This document shows, piece after piece, positions 8,881 to 19,083 of a DNA stretch of 41,835 bases. Source of the DNA: Nemertoderma westbladi (lineage: Eukaryota; Xenacoelomorpha; Nemertodermatida; Nemertodermatidae). Position numbers and translations under genes: made by a program. Positions within the stretch are counted from its first letter, which is position 1. Every line of letters begins with the position of its first letter. The stretch lies in assembly GCA_032718475.1 (NCBI GenBank), contig JAUCBJ010000745.1, forward strand, positions 1 through 41,835, in the 5' to 3' direction. The notes below the pieces were generated by a model. That model saw only the letters and a program-made list of their open reading frames with translations, made no database searches and was not told where the DNA came from.

Positions 8881-10383
8881 ATGGCAGATAAGCCCAGCTA
8901 CATAGACCTCACAGAATCAGTCCTCATGAACGATGTCCCACCCACCAACATTGACACCTATGACTTCCAAGGCTTCACTATCTCAGAGGATGACATTAGC
9001 AGCTTAGACGCCGAGAATTGGGTAACTGACAACATAATAGAAGGTTTTCTACGACTTTATTCCAGAGAATATCCACCACAAACCCGGGTTTACAGTACTC
9101 AAATACTCTACATCCTTCGCAGAAAGGCAGGCTATGAATCCTTGAAACGATGGAACACTGACAACCCTTTTCAACTTGACTACCTGCTCTTTCCCGTCCA
9201 CAACAACGGGCATTGGTCCTTGCTCTCATTTTCGCCAAAGACATGGGAGCTTAGATACTGTGACTCTCTCGGAACACTAAGCCTACCAGTCATCAATGAC
9301 ATTAAGAATTGGTTGTCATTCGAGGCACGCAGATTCAACCTTCCAACAAGGGACTTTCTTATATTTCCGCCACTCCCAAAGCTCCAGTTCAACAATTTTC
9401 AATGTGGTATCTACGTCTGCAAATTTGCACAGCTAATCCTACAGTCCAAAACCTTCTCAGGTGTGAATGACATCTCCATTCAGGCATTCCGCAAGCATCT
9501 CCACTCCCAAGTGAAAACCAAATCCATCCTTATCAAAGGAGGAAACAGCCAACCAGACCACTCACCCCCCTGCCCACAGGAGCAAACTCTTAGACCAGGT
9601 AATCATATCCATCCCAATCTCCCCATTCACTCCAACCCTTGCCAGGGCAATGACCTCCCCAGCCCCAGCCCCATGGGGACAAATCCAATCCACCACCCAG
9701 CAGACCACAGCGACATTATTCAATCAATTACACCACCTGACGAAAACACCACCAATGACAGTCAACACCCACAATCTACCCAGGCCCCCCCCTCACCAAC
9801 CCCATCCTCACCAACCCCCCTACCACAGTCCCCACAAATCACAAATAAACAACAATTACCCCCACAATCATTGTCATCTCCCTCACAACAACAACCATCA
9901 CAACAACAGTCACAGACATCCTCTATTATCTCAACATCCCGATCCACCTGTCCATCATGCAAGAAAACATATTCTGTCACCAGCAATGGGAGACTCCGCA
10001 AGCATAATGCCACAAATGGTCGCGTCTGTCCAGGCTCAGGCACCATAGCGGAACCTCAACCTATACAAACCATCTTTACACCAGCACCAGCACCCCACCA
10101 TCCACTAACTGAAGCGGAATCTGCCAGCAATACATCCACCAATGACTACTTAAAAGTATTTAAAGTTCTTCTCCTCACTAGGACACTTACACGCATCCCC
10201 CGGGGAGCAAGACAACTGGCCTCAACATGTTACACCAAGCTATGCAAAGCAGTAGTCAAACATAACTCCATGCATGAGTGGCTAAACCTTCTAGCCTTCC
10301 CTTATAGCCTGAGGATCCCCCCCCCAAGTACACAAACGGAGAAAGGGAAACCCCGGTTTATTGGAGAAATCCCTGACAAGTAA
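8881..10383 (+). CDS. NeSL-like ORF1: Ulp1/C48-type cysteine protease with CCHC finger
   Basis: A 500-codon frame starting ATGGCAGAT. Residues ~70-190 form an Ulp1/SENP-like C48 cysteine protease with the expected catalytic order: His111 in NNGHW, Asp128 in YCDSL, and Gln174-Cys175 in FQCGIYVC. In cells this fold cleaves SUMO-like modifiers; in NeSL-type retrotransposons its role is thought to be polyprotein processing or host interaction. Residues ~225-350 are a Pro/Gln/Ser-rich linker. A CCHC finger follows (CPSC, 14 residues, His, 7 residues, Cys, then PGSG), a module typical of this protein family and probably nucleic-acid binding. The frame ends 23 bp inside the next open frame, right after a C9 run (10317-10325). 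Related elements encode both parts as one protein, so the stop is probably a frameshift artefact or decay. Confidence 0.85.
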   Translation: MADKPSYIDLTESVLMNDVPPTNIDTYDFQGFTISEDDISSLDAENWVTDNIIEGFLRLYSREYPPQTRVYSTQILYILRRKAGYESLKRWNTDNPFQLDYLLFPVHNNGHWSLLSFSPKTWELRYCDSLGTLSLPVINDIKNWLSFEARRFNLPTRDFLIFPPLPKLQFNNFQCGIYVCKFAQLILQSKTFSGVNDISIQAFRKHLHSQVKTKSILIKGGNSQPDHSPPCPQEQTLRPGNHIHPNLPIHSNPCQGNDLPSPSPMGTNPIHHPADHSDIIQSITPPDENTTNDSQHPQSTQAPPSPTPSSPTPLPQSPQITNKQQLPPQSLSSPSQQQPSQQQSQTSSIISTSRSTCPSCKKTYSVTSNGRLRKHNATNGRVCPGSGTIAEPQPIQTIFTPAPAPHHPLTEAESASNTSTNDYLKVFKVLLLTRTLTRIPRGARQLASTCYTKLCKAVVKHNSMHEWLNLLAFPYSLRIPPPSTQTEKGKPRFIGEIPDK

Positions 10384-12904
10384 AGTCAAGGACCAGCTGC
10401 ACGAATTCATGGAGCTATGTGAATCACAGGAGCCTCTAGCTCTCCCAGTACCTGAACAACAGCAACATCATAACAAACCTAAACCCACCAAACAAAAACA
10501 CACAGATCGACAAGAAGACTTTTTGGGGTTACTCATCTCCTCAAAAATAGAGGAAGGTAATATCAAGGCAGCAGCCCGCCTGGCATCTTCATCAGCCACC
10601 ATAGCACCAGCCAACCAGGCAACGTTAGATGCACTCATTGCCCTACACCCGACCCGACCACCTGAAGATCATATTGGGGTAACATCAATAGCTGATGCCA
10701 AAGCCCCAATCCTTGAGCTCTCTTACACCGACATCCGTAAGTCAATTAAAGCCTTTCCCGAAGGCTCCGCGGCAGGTCCAGATAATCTCAGACCTCAACA
10801 TCTGAAAGACCTCTGCTCCTTCTCCGTGGGTGATACAGCAACAGACCTCCTGAAAGGAGTAACCTCAGTTGCCAACTTGATGGTGAAAGGTGTTGTCCCC
10901 CAAGGAGTGCTACCCTTCGTTTATGGAGCCAAACTATGTGCTTTCTCCAAGCTCACCAGCGGAGTCAGACCGATTGCAGTGGGGTGCACCATACGCAGGC
11001 TCACTGCAAAGACATGCTGCAGGATAGCAATGCAGAACTCAGGACTCCAACTAGCACCACATCAACTCGGCAGTGGTACAGCCAGAGGAGCTGAGGCAGC
11101 AGTACATAGCGCTAGGCGATTCCTCCAGGAATCACAGGAAGCCAATGTCTTGGTAAAGGTTGATTTCGCAAATGCCTTTAATAGCATACATCGCAGCCAT
11201 GTCCTCAAGTCTATTCTAAACAACCTCCCGCCCCTGTATAACCTAGCTTACCAGGCTTATGAGCAGCCATCTCACCTGTTCTACCGGGACACAATTATCC
11301 CCTCAGATGATGGTGTGCAACAAGGTGATCCCCTGGCATCTCTCCTCTTTAGCAATGACATCCATGAGGTTGTGACAAACATAACAACCCCCATAAATAT
11401 CTGGTACCTAGATGACGGAACACTCGGAGGGAATGCTTCCAAAGTAGCCGCAGGCCTACACCAAGTCATCGCACAGGCAGCCAAGCTAGGGCTCACAATC
11501 AAGCCAACTAAGTGTGAACTGATTTTCGCTCCCAGCTTCCCAGAGGACCTTAAGACAACAACCACCGCAATCTTTGACAAGATAACGCCAGGCATTAAAC
11601 CAGTGGAGTTTGACAATTCGACCCTACTGGGGGCACCCCTAGGAGAATCAGCACTTGAAACCACCGTCCAGGAGAAGATAACTGACCTCACGCGATTCAC
11701 ACAACGACTACACCTACTCTCCTCCCACGATGCCCTCTTCTTACTTAGACACTGCTTCGCAATCCCCAAACTGATGCATATTCTCAGGTGCTCGCCATGC
11801 TTCATCTCACCAACCCTCCGACAACTCGACACCACAATCCGTCAAGCCCTCGAGGTGGCGACCAACTCTAAACTAGACGACACTGCATGGAAACAAGCTT
11901 CCCTCCCAGTATCACTCGGGGGGCTGGGCATTAGGAGTACGCGGGACGTTTCAGTACCTGCCTTTTTGGCATCAGTCTTCGGATGCACTCCCCTACTCCG
12001 AGCACTCCTCCCTCCTCATTTTGAAGGTAATACAGATCCAGCAATAACCCTGGCTATGACACATCTCCCCCCAGGAACAAGCCCACCACCCAACCCTTCT
12101 ATACAGAAAGCGTGGGACCACCCCATGAGCGTTATCCGGTTTGAAGAACTACTAGCAGCCGCTGGCACCCCCCTCAGCAAGGCTCGTCTGTTAGCCGCCA
12201 GGGCAGATCACTCTGGGGACTGGCTAAACGCCCTTCCAATATCTTCACTGGGACTCCGCCTCGAGGATGACCAACTACGAATTGGCGTAGCTCTCCGCCT
12301 AGGCACTACAATTTGCACTGAGCATGAATGTAGGAGCTGCGGTACTCAAGTAAACACCTCAGGTGTACACGGACTAAGCTGCATCCACAACTATGGCAAA
12401 TACACCCGCCACGCTGAAGCGAACGACATCATCCACCGCGCCCTTAACTCAGCCGGTATACCATCCACCCTAGAACCAAGAGGCATGACGAGAGATGGGA
12501 AAAAACCTGATGGAATGACTCTGTCACCATGGTCAAAAGGCAGGATGCTTGTTTGGGACTATACATGTAGGGATACCCTAGCGACATCCTACCTCCCCAC
12601 GACGTCCCAGACAGCCGGAGCAGCAGCAACCGCAGCAGAGCGTGTAAAGGCACACAAATACGCTGACCTATGCCATGACTACCACTTTGTGACTATAGCT
12701 ACAGAGACCCTCGGACCCATTGGTGCCGAAGCAACCAGCACCATTCGTGAGATAGGGAGGAGGATCGCCCATACCACTGGTGAACCCCGGTCCACAGCTT
12801 TCCTCCACCAACGCCTATCCATGGCAGTGGTAAGAGGAAATGCCACCGCAGTCCTCGGCACCTTCCCCTCTAACAGAAACCTAGACGAGATTTTCCTACT
12901 TTAA
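10361..12904 (+). CDS. NeSL-like ORF2: reverse transcriptase and restriction-like endonuclease
   Basis: The open frame begins after a TGA at 10310-10312; the first usable codon given here is a TTG, so a natural independent start is doubtful. Reverse-transcriptase motifs are complete: SAAGPDNLRPQHL (~136-148), motif A KVDFANAFNS with Asp268, motif B GVQQGDPLAS (~318-327), and motif C WYLDDG with the Asp pair at 351-352. The C-terminal part has a zinc knuckle (Cys657, Cys660, His670, Cys674). A restriction-like endonuclease follows: a KKPDG motif with Asp717 and a second acidic residue in VWDYTC (Asp733). It would copy element RNA at a nicked chromosomal site in the nucleus. No internal stop is seen over 847 codons, so the element may have been recently active. 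Confidence 0.88.
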   Translation: MEKSLTSKVKDQLHEFMELCESQEPLALPVPEQQQHHNKPKPTKQKHTDRQEDFLGLLISSKIEEGNIKAAARLASSSATIAPANQATLDALIALHPTRPPEDHIGVTSIADAKAPILELSYTDIRKSIKAFPEGSAAGPDNLRPQHLKDLCSFSVGDTATDLLKGVTSVANLMVKGVVPQGVLPFVYGAKLCAFSKLTSGVRPIAVGCTIRRLTAKTCCRIAMQNSGLQLAPHQLGSGTARGAEAAVHSARRFLQESQEANVLVKVDFANAFNSIHRSHVLKSILNNLPPLYNLAYQAYEQPSHLFYRDTIIPSDDGVQQGDPLASLLFSNDIHEVVTNITTPINIWYLDDGTLGGNASKVAAGLHQVIAQAAKLGLTIKPTKCELIFAPSFPEDLKTTTTAIFDKITPGIKPVEFDNSTLLGAPLGESALETTVQEKITDLTRFTQRLHLLSSHDALFLLRHCFAIPKLMHILRCSPCFISPTLRQLDTTIRQALEVATNSKLDDTAWKQASLPVSLGGLGIRSTRDVSVPAFLASVFGCTPLLRALLPPHFEGNTDPAITLAMTHLPPGTSPPPNPSIQKAWDHPMSVIRFEELLAAAGTPLSKARLLAARADHSGDWLNALPISSLGLRLEDDQLRIGVALRLGTTICTEHECRSCGTQVNTSGVHGLSCIHNYGKYTRHAEANDIIHRALNSAGIPSTLEPRGMTRDGKKPDGMTLSPWSKGRMLVWDYTCRDTLATSYLPTTSQTAGAAATAAERVKAHKYADLCHDYHFVTIATETLGPIGAEATSTIREIGRRIAHTTGEPRSTAFLHQRLSMAVVRGNATAVLGTFPSNRNLDEIFLL

Positions 12905-13265
12905 TAGCGATTACCTCCTGCACGACGAATAGATGCCTTTTATTATTCCTTTCCCTTTTTTTTATCACATTTTAGCTCATATCACATTTTATCAAAATTA
13001 GTATTGTTGTCTTCTTAATTTGTTTTTTTAGAGTAGCATTATCATCTGCAGGCCCTTCTTGCTCGCCACCCCTACACAAACTTATTTAGGTTATATAAAA
13101 TGTCCCATTATTCTTATTATTGTAATATTATGTACAGATTACTTTTAGCTAATATTGTCAATTTATTGTTAAGTGCATTTCCTGTTCATTTTCGAGTACA
13201 TATTTCTTTATATAATAATAATATTTTCTTATTTCGTAATTTCGCATTTAGGCAGTTCTCGTGAA
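12905..13265 (+). other. 3' tail of the NeSL-like element
   Basis: AT-rich sequence after the stop (TAA at 12902-12904) up to the right target duplication. It has T runs (12957-12963) but no poly(A) or simple repeat at its end, as in several early-branching LINEs that use 3' RNA structure for recognition. Confidence 0.55.
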
Positions 13266-13275
13266 ATAACGATAT
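13266..13275. repeat. Target-site duplication, right copy
   Basis: ATAACGATAT, identical to 7532-7541. Confidence 0.8.
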
Positions 13276-13403
13276 TGGAAATATATAAATAATAAAATAT
13301 GCCCGTTGCTATGGTAACAATAGAAAAATGACTTCGCTTGTGATCATGAATGTTGACCCTATAACATATTGTTATGCACCTGAAACACATATGACATGTT
13401 TCT
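13276..13403. mobile_element. Right arm of the inverted-repeat transposon (outer part)
   Basis: Inverted match to 5029-5150, through AATAAAATATGCCCGTTGCT and CTTCGCTTGTGATCATGAAT to TGAAACACATATGACATG. Similarity to the left arm fades near 13403, which I take as the outer end. Confidence 0.7.
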
Positions 13404-14758
13404 GACGGATATTCTACATATTACGAAATGATTCCCGTTGCTATGGTAATAAGAAAAGACCTGCTGCATCGGTAAATAATTGTCTTGGGTTATGAACATG
13501 TAAGGTAATTGACCCTAAATTGATTTCTTTTTAAACTGATAGTAACTAAATGTAAAGTGATGAAACATTGCACAAGGTTATTTTTTGCTAGTTTCCATGG
13601 ATACATGGCAACTTCTAATCAATTTTTAAGGCGCCACCATTAAAATTATAGAGGGTTATATAGATATTATAGAAGGTTAGAATTCTGCAGAGTCAATAGA
13701 AAATGGTGTTTTGCAAATAACCTCCTGTTGCCATGGTGAAACGGGACCCAAAAATGCACAATTGAGCTTGGCATCAGACGGATTCGGAATCAGCACACTC
13801 GATTTAGCTAAAAACCGTTGGATGCCAGCCAATACCCAGATTTGCCTTCGCCATCACTTTCTAGGCGTATTTTCAGGATTTGGGACCAGACTATATTGGA
13901 AACAAAGTGAATTATAACTTTGATAAATAAAATTAATAACAATTCTAAATCTCTTGGAAACATAATTAATAAAAATTCCAGAACTTATTAAATATTAAAC
14001 GAAAATTACGCTAAACCGACAAACTTTGACACACAATTTCAACTGTTCCTACATTTATCACATTTCTAACGATAATTCCCACCGTGCATACCCGGTACTC
14101 ATATTCATATTGGAGAAATCGTTTTTAACAGGCTCTATGGACCCAAAGAATACTTTTTCCATTACTTTTGGGGGGGGGGGGCTGCTTGTAACAGCGTTGA
14201 AATGCGGGACCGCAATCTACCTCGCGTCGCTTGCTGCTCAACGACAGTAAAAAACGATTTACCAACCACACAATTACCAAAACTTTTGAATAAAGTCGAT
14301 CGCTGAGTCTTCCACGTACAGTTCAGTCATCGAAACGAGAATTATATAAAAGCAGGTTACATCGCTCAAACTATAGATGAAATCAGGTTACACAGAATAT
14401 TTCCAGTTTCCAGAATGTTATAATTATAAATTCAACACATAACTATATTTAAGCATTGTTGAACTTTAAGTCACTTATTTCTACGAACTTTCAAATTATT
14501 CATTAGTACACATCTGCTCATCTATCAGCAATTTCTCAATTCTCAATTCTTCTTGAGAAGCATTTTGTACTAGCTAGAATATTTTTAGAAAGTAATTTTT
14601 GTTTTTTTGAAACATATGTAGATGAAATGGTATTACTATGTTATGGTAATTCCAAATAGAACTATTTCACATTGTTGTTTTATATATTCTTTTTAGGTGC
14701 AATTTATTAAATTTACATTTCACTACGACCAGACACACTGACCGACTAACGCACAACC
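13404..14758. other. Unassigned region, no gene seen
   Basis: AT-rich DNA with further copies of the GTTGCTATGGTAA-like motif (13438-13451 and a GTTGCCATGG variant near 13730) and a G10 run at 14171-14180. The short open frames here have no family resemblance that I can recognise. Confidence 0.4.
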
Positions 14759-15308
14759 ATGAGTGAGTATACCATCAAATACCCAGATAAATCGGACATG
14801 TTTGATCCAGAACAAATCCTTTAGTTCATCTGAAAGACGAGTGCATAGCTATTAAAAATAAATTAGATGATAAAATACTCTGCCCAATTTCAGAATTCGA
14901 AACCATACAAGAGACAATTTTTTAAGTTCAGCACATAAATCAAAACATAAACTCGACGACTGTTATTCAGCCATATCTTGCCGTCTTTCTAAAAAAAGGG
15001 CATCAAAAGAATTGAGTGATATTTTACAGGACTATCAAGAAACCGTTATAACTTATAATGTAATTGTTAAAACCATCAATCTTCTCAAGGGAAATCTCGG
15101 AACTACTGACACCATTCCCGCGGTGAGTGAGACCTCCAACTCTAACTGCTGCAATTCAGATAACTCTAGTATAAGACGTTTACGACAGCTTAAATTGTCT
15201 GAATCCCAGGCTCAAAACCAAGTCCAGAAATATAAATTGAACTTGGAAGCAGAAAGTCCCAAAACAGCAAACAACCCTGGGACATATTTTCATCCATATA
15301 AATTCTAA
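14759..15308 (+). pseudogene. Decayed unknown ORF (gag-like?)
   Basis: An ATG at 14759 starts MSEYTIKYPDKSDMFDPEQ, which hits TAG after 21 codons. The same protein seems to continue one frame over (VHLKDECIAIKNKLDDKILC) and, after another shift near 14921, as SAHKSKHKLDDCYSAISC. It then runs through a long Ser/Asn/Gln-rich tail to TAA at 15308. Coherent amino-acid texture across three frames suggests a once-intact gene of ~180 residues with at least two frameshifts. The charged N-terminus and polar C-terminus would suit a retroelement gag-like protein, but no diagnostic motif is present. I do not recognise the family. Confidence 0.45.
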
Positions 15309-15779
15309 TCTAAATCCCCTTGGAAATTTAATTGATCAGAATGCTCACGTTTTCCCATCCAAAACAATTCAGATTTCGACAGCTGCTAATGTCAACCTTT
15401 CCAGCAGTAGTATTTATTACGTATTAATTTATTAAGTAGTATTTATTAGTAATTATGAAACACTTTATTGATTCTTACATCACTTGTGCCAGTTGGCTAC
15501 GGTTTGAGTTGCCACAGTTCATATTCAGATGAAAATATGGAAATATGGACAGATGAATGCGTACGCTGTGTTGTAAGTCTTCAGCAATAAATATTATAGA
15601 TATTAGACTTTCGGAACAAGTGTAGTAGTATGGAAGGTAACAGACATGATGGATTAGGTTTAATATGGGCCGATCCACTAACTACAACTAATAAAATCGG
15701 CAATTGTCCGGTCACGCCCGGATGATCAAGGGAATCAGTAGGGTTGGTGCACGAAAAAATTGTTGGGCTAGAAACAATC
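15309..15779. other. No gene seen
   Basis: AT-rich sequence between a decayed ORF and a palindromic element, with a short tandem of AAGTAGTATTTATTA-like units near 15405-15450. Nothing else is recognisable. Confidence 0.4.
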
Positions 15780-17075
15780 GAATAAGGGGTAACAAGGTTC
15801 CCTGAATCGAGTGGCGGCGTGTGTGATTTTTGTAAAAACATGAAGAATCGGTCGAAATGGCGGGTTTAAGTAAGCCTGGGAAGCTAATTTTGAAAATCGG
15901 CTGTGATTGGCTGTTACATATTTGACATCACGTCACTTAGCAGTGCTCAGATAATTTCTTATATAGTTTTCTATGGGTTGATTTTCGATCGATTTAAATA
16001 CACATTTAATCTACATCATTGTAAGGTTCAATAATTTTCGTGCACAATAAAGTCAATTGATTAAGATTAATTAAGAAAACAATATGAACAATGTGAAATA
16101 AATTCGAAATATAATTTTAGCTTTAGACAAATGTTTAATTTACAAATTGTATAATTAATATTATTACAAAATTGATTGCATAAGTTATATCTATGTAACT
16201 ATAATATATACCAGTCACCACAAAAGTTTAAGCAAAGGCTGACTGACTAAAGGTCATTCAACAATATTTAATGTTTAAAGTTTAGAGTTTAATGATTGTC
16301 AATTAATGAGTTCATCAATAATTTGATATGTTTCGCTCTACAATCATTTCACACCTGGCTTATATCAATTGAAATCGGAGAGTCAAGCGCGTCTTTTAAC
16401 ACTACAAACACTTATAAATAATACTGTTTGCAATTTTGCACACTTGGTAGATTGCCTGACCCTGTATGCAAGAACTAATCAACTCAGCACTAGCCACCTA
16501 TTGCATTGCAGTATCGGAATAGGCATATTGCTTTATTGTTGCTTAAGTTCATAACGTTGAGTAAACCTACCGCTGTACAACTCTTATGCTACCGGTGACC
16601 GGTACACATTTCAACTTAATGAACTTAAAGCTGCAATACAGGAATACTAAGATACTGCAATGCAATAGGTGGATAGGGCTGAGTGGTTCAGTACTATTTG
16701 CATACCGGTCAGGCAAACTGCGAGTTTATAATTGTGAATTGATTCATTTTATCAATATTATTTTCATCATCATGAATTTAATTAATTGTAGTGCTAAAAT
16801 ACGCGCAAGACACTCTGTTTTCACATGTGATGAAATGATTGAGATTAAATGTATATTTGAATGGATCCAAAATCACCCTCCATAGAAAACAATATAAGAA
16901 ATTGTCTGAGCACTGTGTAGTGACGTCAAATATGTAGAAGCTAATCACAGCCGATTTTCAAAATCATTTTGACTTCCCGCGCTTTTAAACCAACCATTTC
17001 GAACGTTTCCTCGTGATTTTATTAAAAACACACCCCACCACTCGATTCAGGGCACCTCGTTACCCTTTATACCTC
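15780..17075. mobile_element. 1.3-kb palindromic (fold-back) element
   Basis: The two halves are inverted copies of each other. The outer parts pair (AAGGGGTAAC at ~15785 with GTTACCCTTT at ~17060; CGGCTGTGATTGG at ~15897 with CTAATCACAGCCG at ~16940). Further in, CACCTATTGCATTGCAGTAT (~16497) pairs with its complement at ~16650, and the centre is near 16585 (AAGTTCAT / ATGAACTT). The arms differ by many indels, the left being longer. No coding capacity is seen. This is most likely a non-autonomous fold-back or long-TIR DNA transposon; a further partial copy is at 26133-26250. Confidence 0.75.
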
Positions 17076-17953
17076 TCGCAAGTAGGCCCATTAATTAATT
17101 TATTACTATAAAGATAGCTATAGATGGTCACTGCTGCTTGAACTCAAAGGTCGAACACATCTCTTCGAAATGATAAAAACACAACCCAGGTACTAGCTGT
17201 ATGTTTGGCATTATGTTATAAAGTGCACTGCTGTTGGCTTTAGGATGGCAATATTCATAGATCAGAATTAGTTACAGTATTACTCTCTCACTAACTGTAT
17301 GTTTGTAATAGAAATTACTGTAGCCAGCTGTTAGCGCCTCTGTCGAAATCCAATGTAAATATTTATTAGGTAACTGAGTGTGGGGCGAGCCACGAAGTGA
17401 GCGAATCCTTAGCATATGGGTCCCATTAACGAGTTGTCTGTCGTCGTCGTCGTCTCATAGTTTTTTATTTTTTCAAGTGATTTGCGTTAATAAATGTATT
17501 TTTAATTGATTTCAACATAATTAACATTGTAAATTCATACGCTGATTCTATTCTCCCCCATAGAGCCTAAGGCATGGCAAGGGCAGCCGTGCCCAATAAT
17601 ATTTCTTGAAGTTTTACATTACTAACAAGGCAAGCTAAAGTCATTAACCAAGCCAGTCCCTAGGCTAGCACACAAGGACATGGCCTAACCTGTAGTAGTC
17701 TAGTAGAAGGAATAGTGTTCCTTCAATACATCTCAACAGACATCAATTCATTTGCCTGTGCCTACCAACGCGTGCTCCATAACATAACATATATCCTTGA
17801 TTTCCAATCACCTCTCACCACAATTATTATTAGTAATTAAAAGTTTCAATTCGGTTTGTCTTTCCGTTATCTGGTTATTCAGTTATTGCATTATTAATAA
17901 ATAAATGTTTTAAAATATATCTTATGAAATATGGTTAATAATTAGAACTTGTC
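17076..17953. other. No gene seen
   Basis: Mixed AT-rich sequence with GGGCGAGCCACGAAGTGAGC at 17382-17401 (an imperfect inverted repeat) and a (CGT)n run near 17442-17453. No ORF or RNA gene was identified. Confidence 0.35.
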
Positions 17954-18490
17954 GCTAACATTCTCGCTATGGGGGTCCTGATTACATTTCTGATGTCAGT
18001 TTTCACGTTTACATAAATCTAGTCTGTCTGTCTGTCGGTCATTCTGTTAGTCAGTCTGTTAAAACATAAAAAATAATTCAAATTAACTAACATTCTCGCT
18101 ATGGCGGTTTTAAGGGGTGCGGATTTCATTTCTGATGTCAGTTTTCAGGTTTACATAAATCTAGTCTGTCTGTTTGTCGGTCTATCGGTCTTTCTGTCAG
18201 TCAGTCAGTCTGTCAAAACTTAAAAAAGAATACAAACTAACTAACATTCTCGTTATGGGGGTTTTAATGGGTGCTGATTTCAATTCAGATGTCAGTTTTC
18301 ACGTTTAATAAATCTAGTCTGTCTGTCTGTCGGTCTTTCTGTCAGTCAGTCTGTCAAAACTTAAGAAAGTATACTAACTAACCAACATTCCCGCTATGGG
18401 GGTTTTAAGGGTTGCTGATTTCATTTCTGATGTCAGTTTACACGTTTACATAAATGTAGTCTGTCTGTCTGTCGGTCTTACTGTCAGTCT
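17954..18490. repeat. ~140-bp tandem repeat, four copies
   Basis: Copies begin near 17954, 18087, 18241 and 18382 with (C)TAACATTCTCGCTATGG. Each contains CTGATGTCAGTTTTCACG, ATAAATCTAGTCTGTCTG and a variable (TCTG/GTCAG)n tract. Copy lengths of 133-154 bp reflect the microsatellite part. Confidence 0.8.
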
Positions 18491-19083
18491 GTACTACTGT
18501 ACTGTGGTTGGCATTACGCCATATACCTAACATTGATAATACAGTCTACAATACAACCTATCTACAGTACAGAATGGATTTTTTCCCATGAAGAGCACTA
18601 AATGTCTTTAATACTGTCCACCAGTATACCTAGACCAAGAAAGAGTCTTCCAATAAAACATGTATTCAGCATGACGTCCACTCCACTGCACTGGAGGTCA
18701 TAGGCTCTAAGGGGTTAAGCAACACGGTCCCTACTTCGCCCTGTCGACACCCCAGCCATTTTTCACCAATCCTTTTTTAGAGTTTTTTTTAATTTTTTTG
18801 GTAATGGTGAAAGTTCTAGAACATTAGTAGATATGTTTTTTATGATAGCTAGTATTTTTAGAAATTATAAAAAATGTGAAAGTCCATGATATTTCAGGTT
18901 AAACTGTTGAAGAATATATTAATGACCATAATAATTTCCTAAAATTACTAGCTAGTAAAAAATACTAGCATTAAACCATAAAAAATCTACTAAGGTTCTA
19001 GAACATTCACTAATAATATAAAAAAGCACTCAAAATCACAAAAAAATAAAGGTTAAAAAACTCATTCGGGACCCTTTTGCTTA
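18491..19083. other. No gene seen
   Basis: AT-rich sequence with a loose inverted arrangement around CTAGAACATT and AATACTAGC motifs (18810-19010). No coding or RNA gene signal was found. Confidence 0.35.

Larger units (their letters stand above)
7542..13265 (+). mobile_element. NeSL-like non-LTR retrotransposon (Ulp1 protease, RT, REL endonuclease)
   Basis: A 5724-bp insertion bounded by a perfect 10-bp duplication and lying inside the right arm of an older inverted-repeat element. It has a 1.3-kb leader, two overlapping plus-strand ORFs and a ~360-bp AT-rich 3' tail without an obvious poly(A). The domain order (Ulp1/C48 cysteine protease, CCHC finger, reverse transcriptase, zinc knuckle, PD-(D/E)XK nuclease) is that known for the NeSL and Utopia-type early-branching LINEs. 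These nick target DNA with a restriction-like endonuclease and copy their RNA onto the nick. GC content and codon usage are clearly richer in C than the surroundings. It is nearly full length and looks young. Confidence 0.85.

Noticed and set aside
9762-10046. Cys-rich minus-strand frame opposite the NeSL-like ORF1
   Set aside because: Antisense shadow of the Pro/Gln/Ser-rich linker.
11281-11835. 184-residue minus-strand frame opposite the reverse transcriptase
   Set aside because: Antisense shadow with no family features, while the plus strand has complete RT motifs.
16586-16885. 99-residue plus-strand frame in the palindromic element
   Set aside because: No homology, and the sequence is explained as the right arm of the palindrome.
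17382-17401. GGGCGAGCCACGAAGTGAGC as a regulatory operator
   Set aside because: Only a short imperfect inverted repeat with no gene nearby; probably part of an unidentified repeat.
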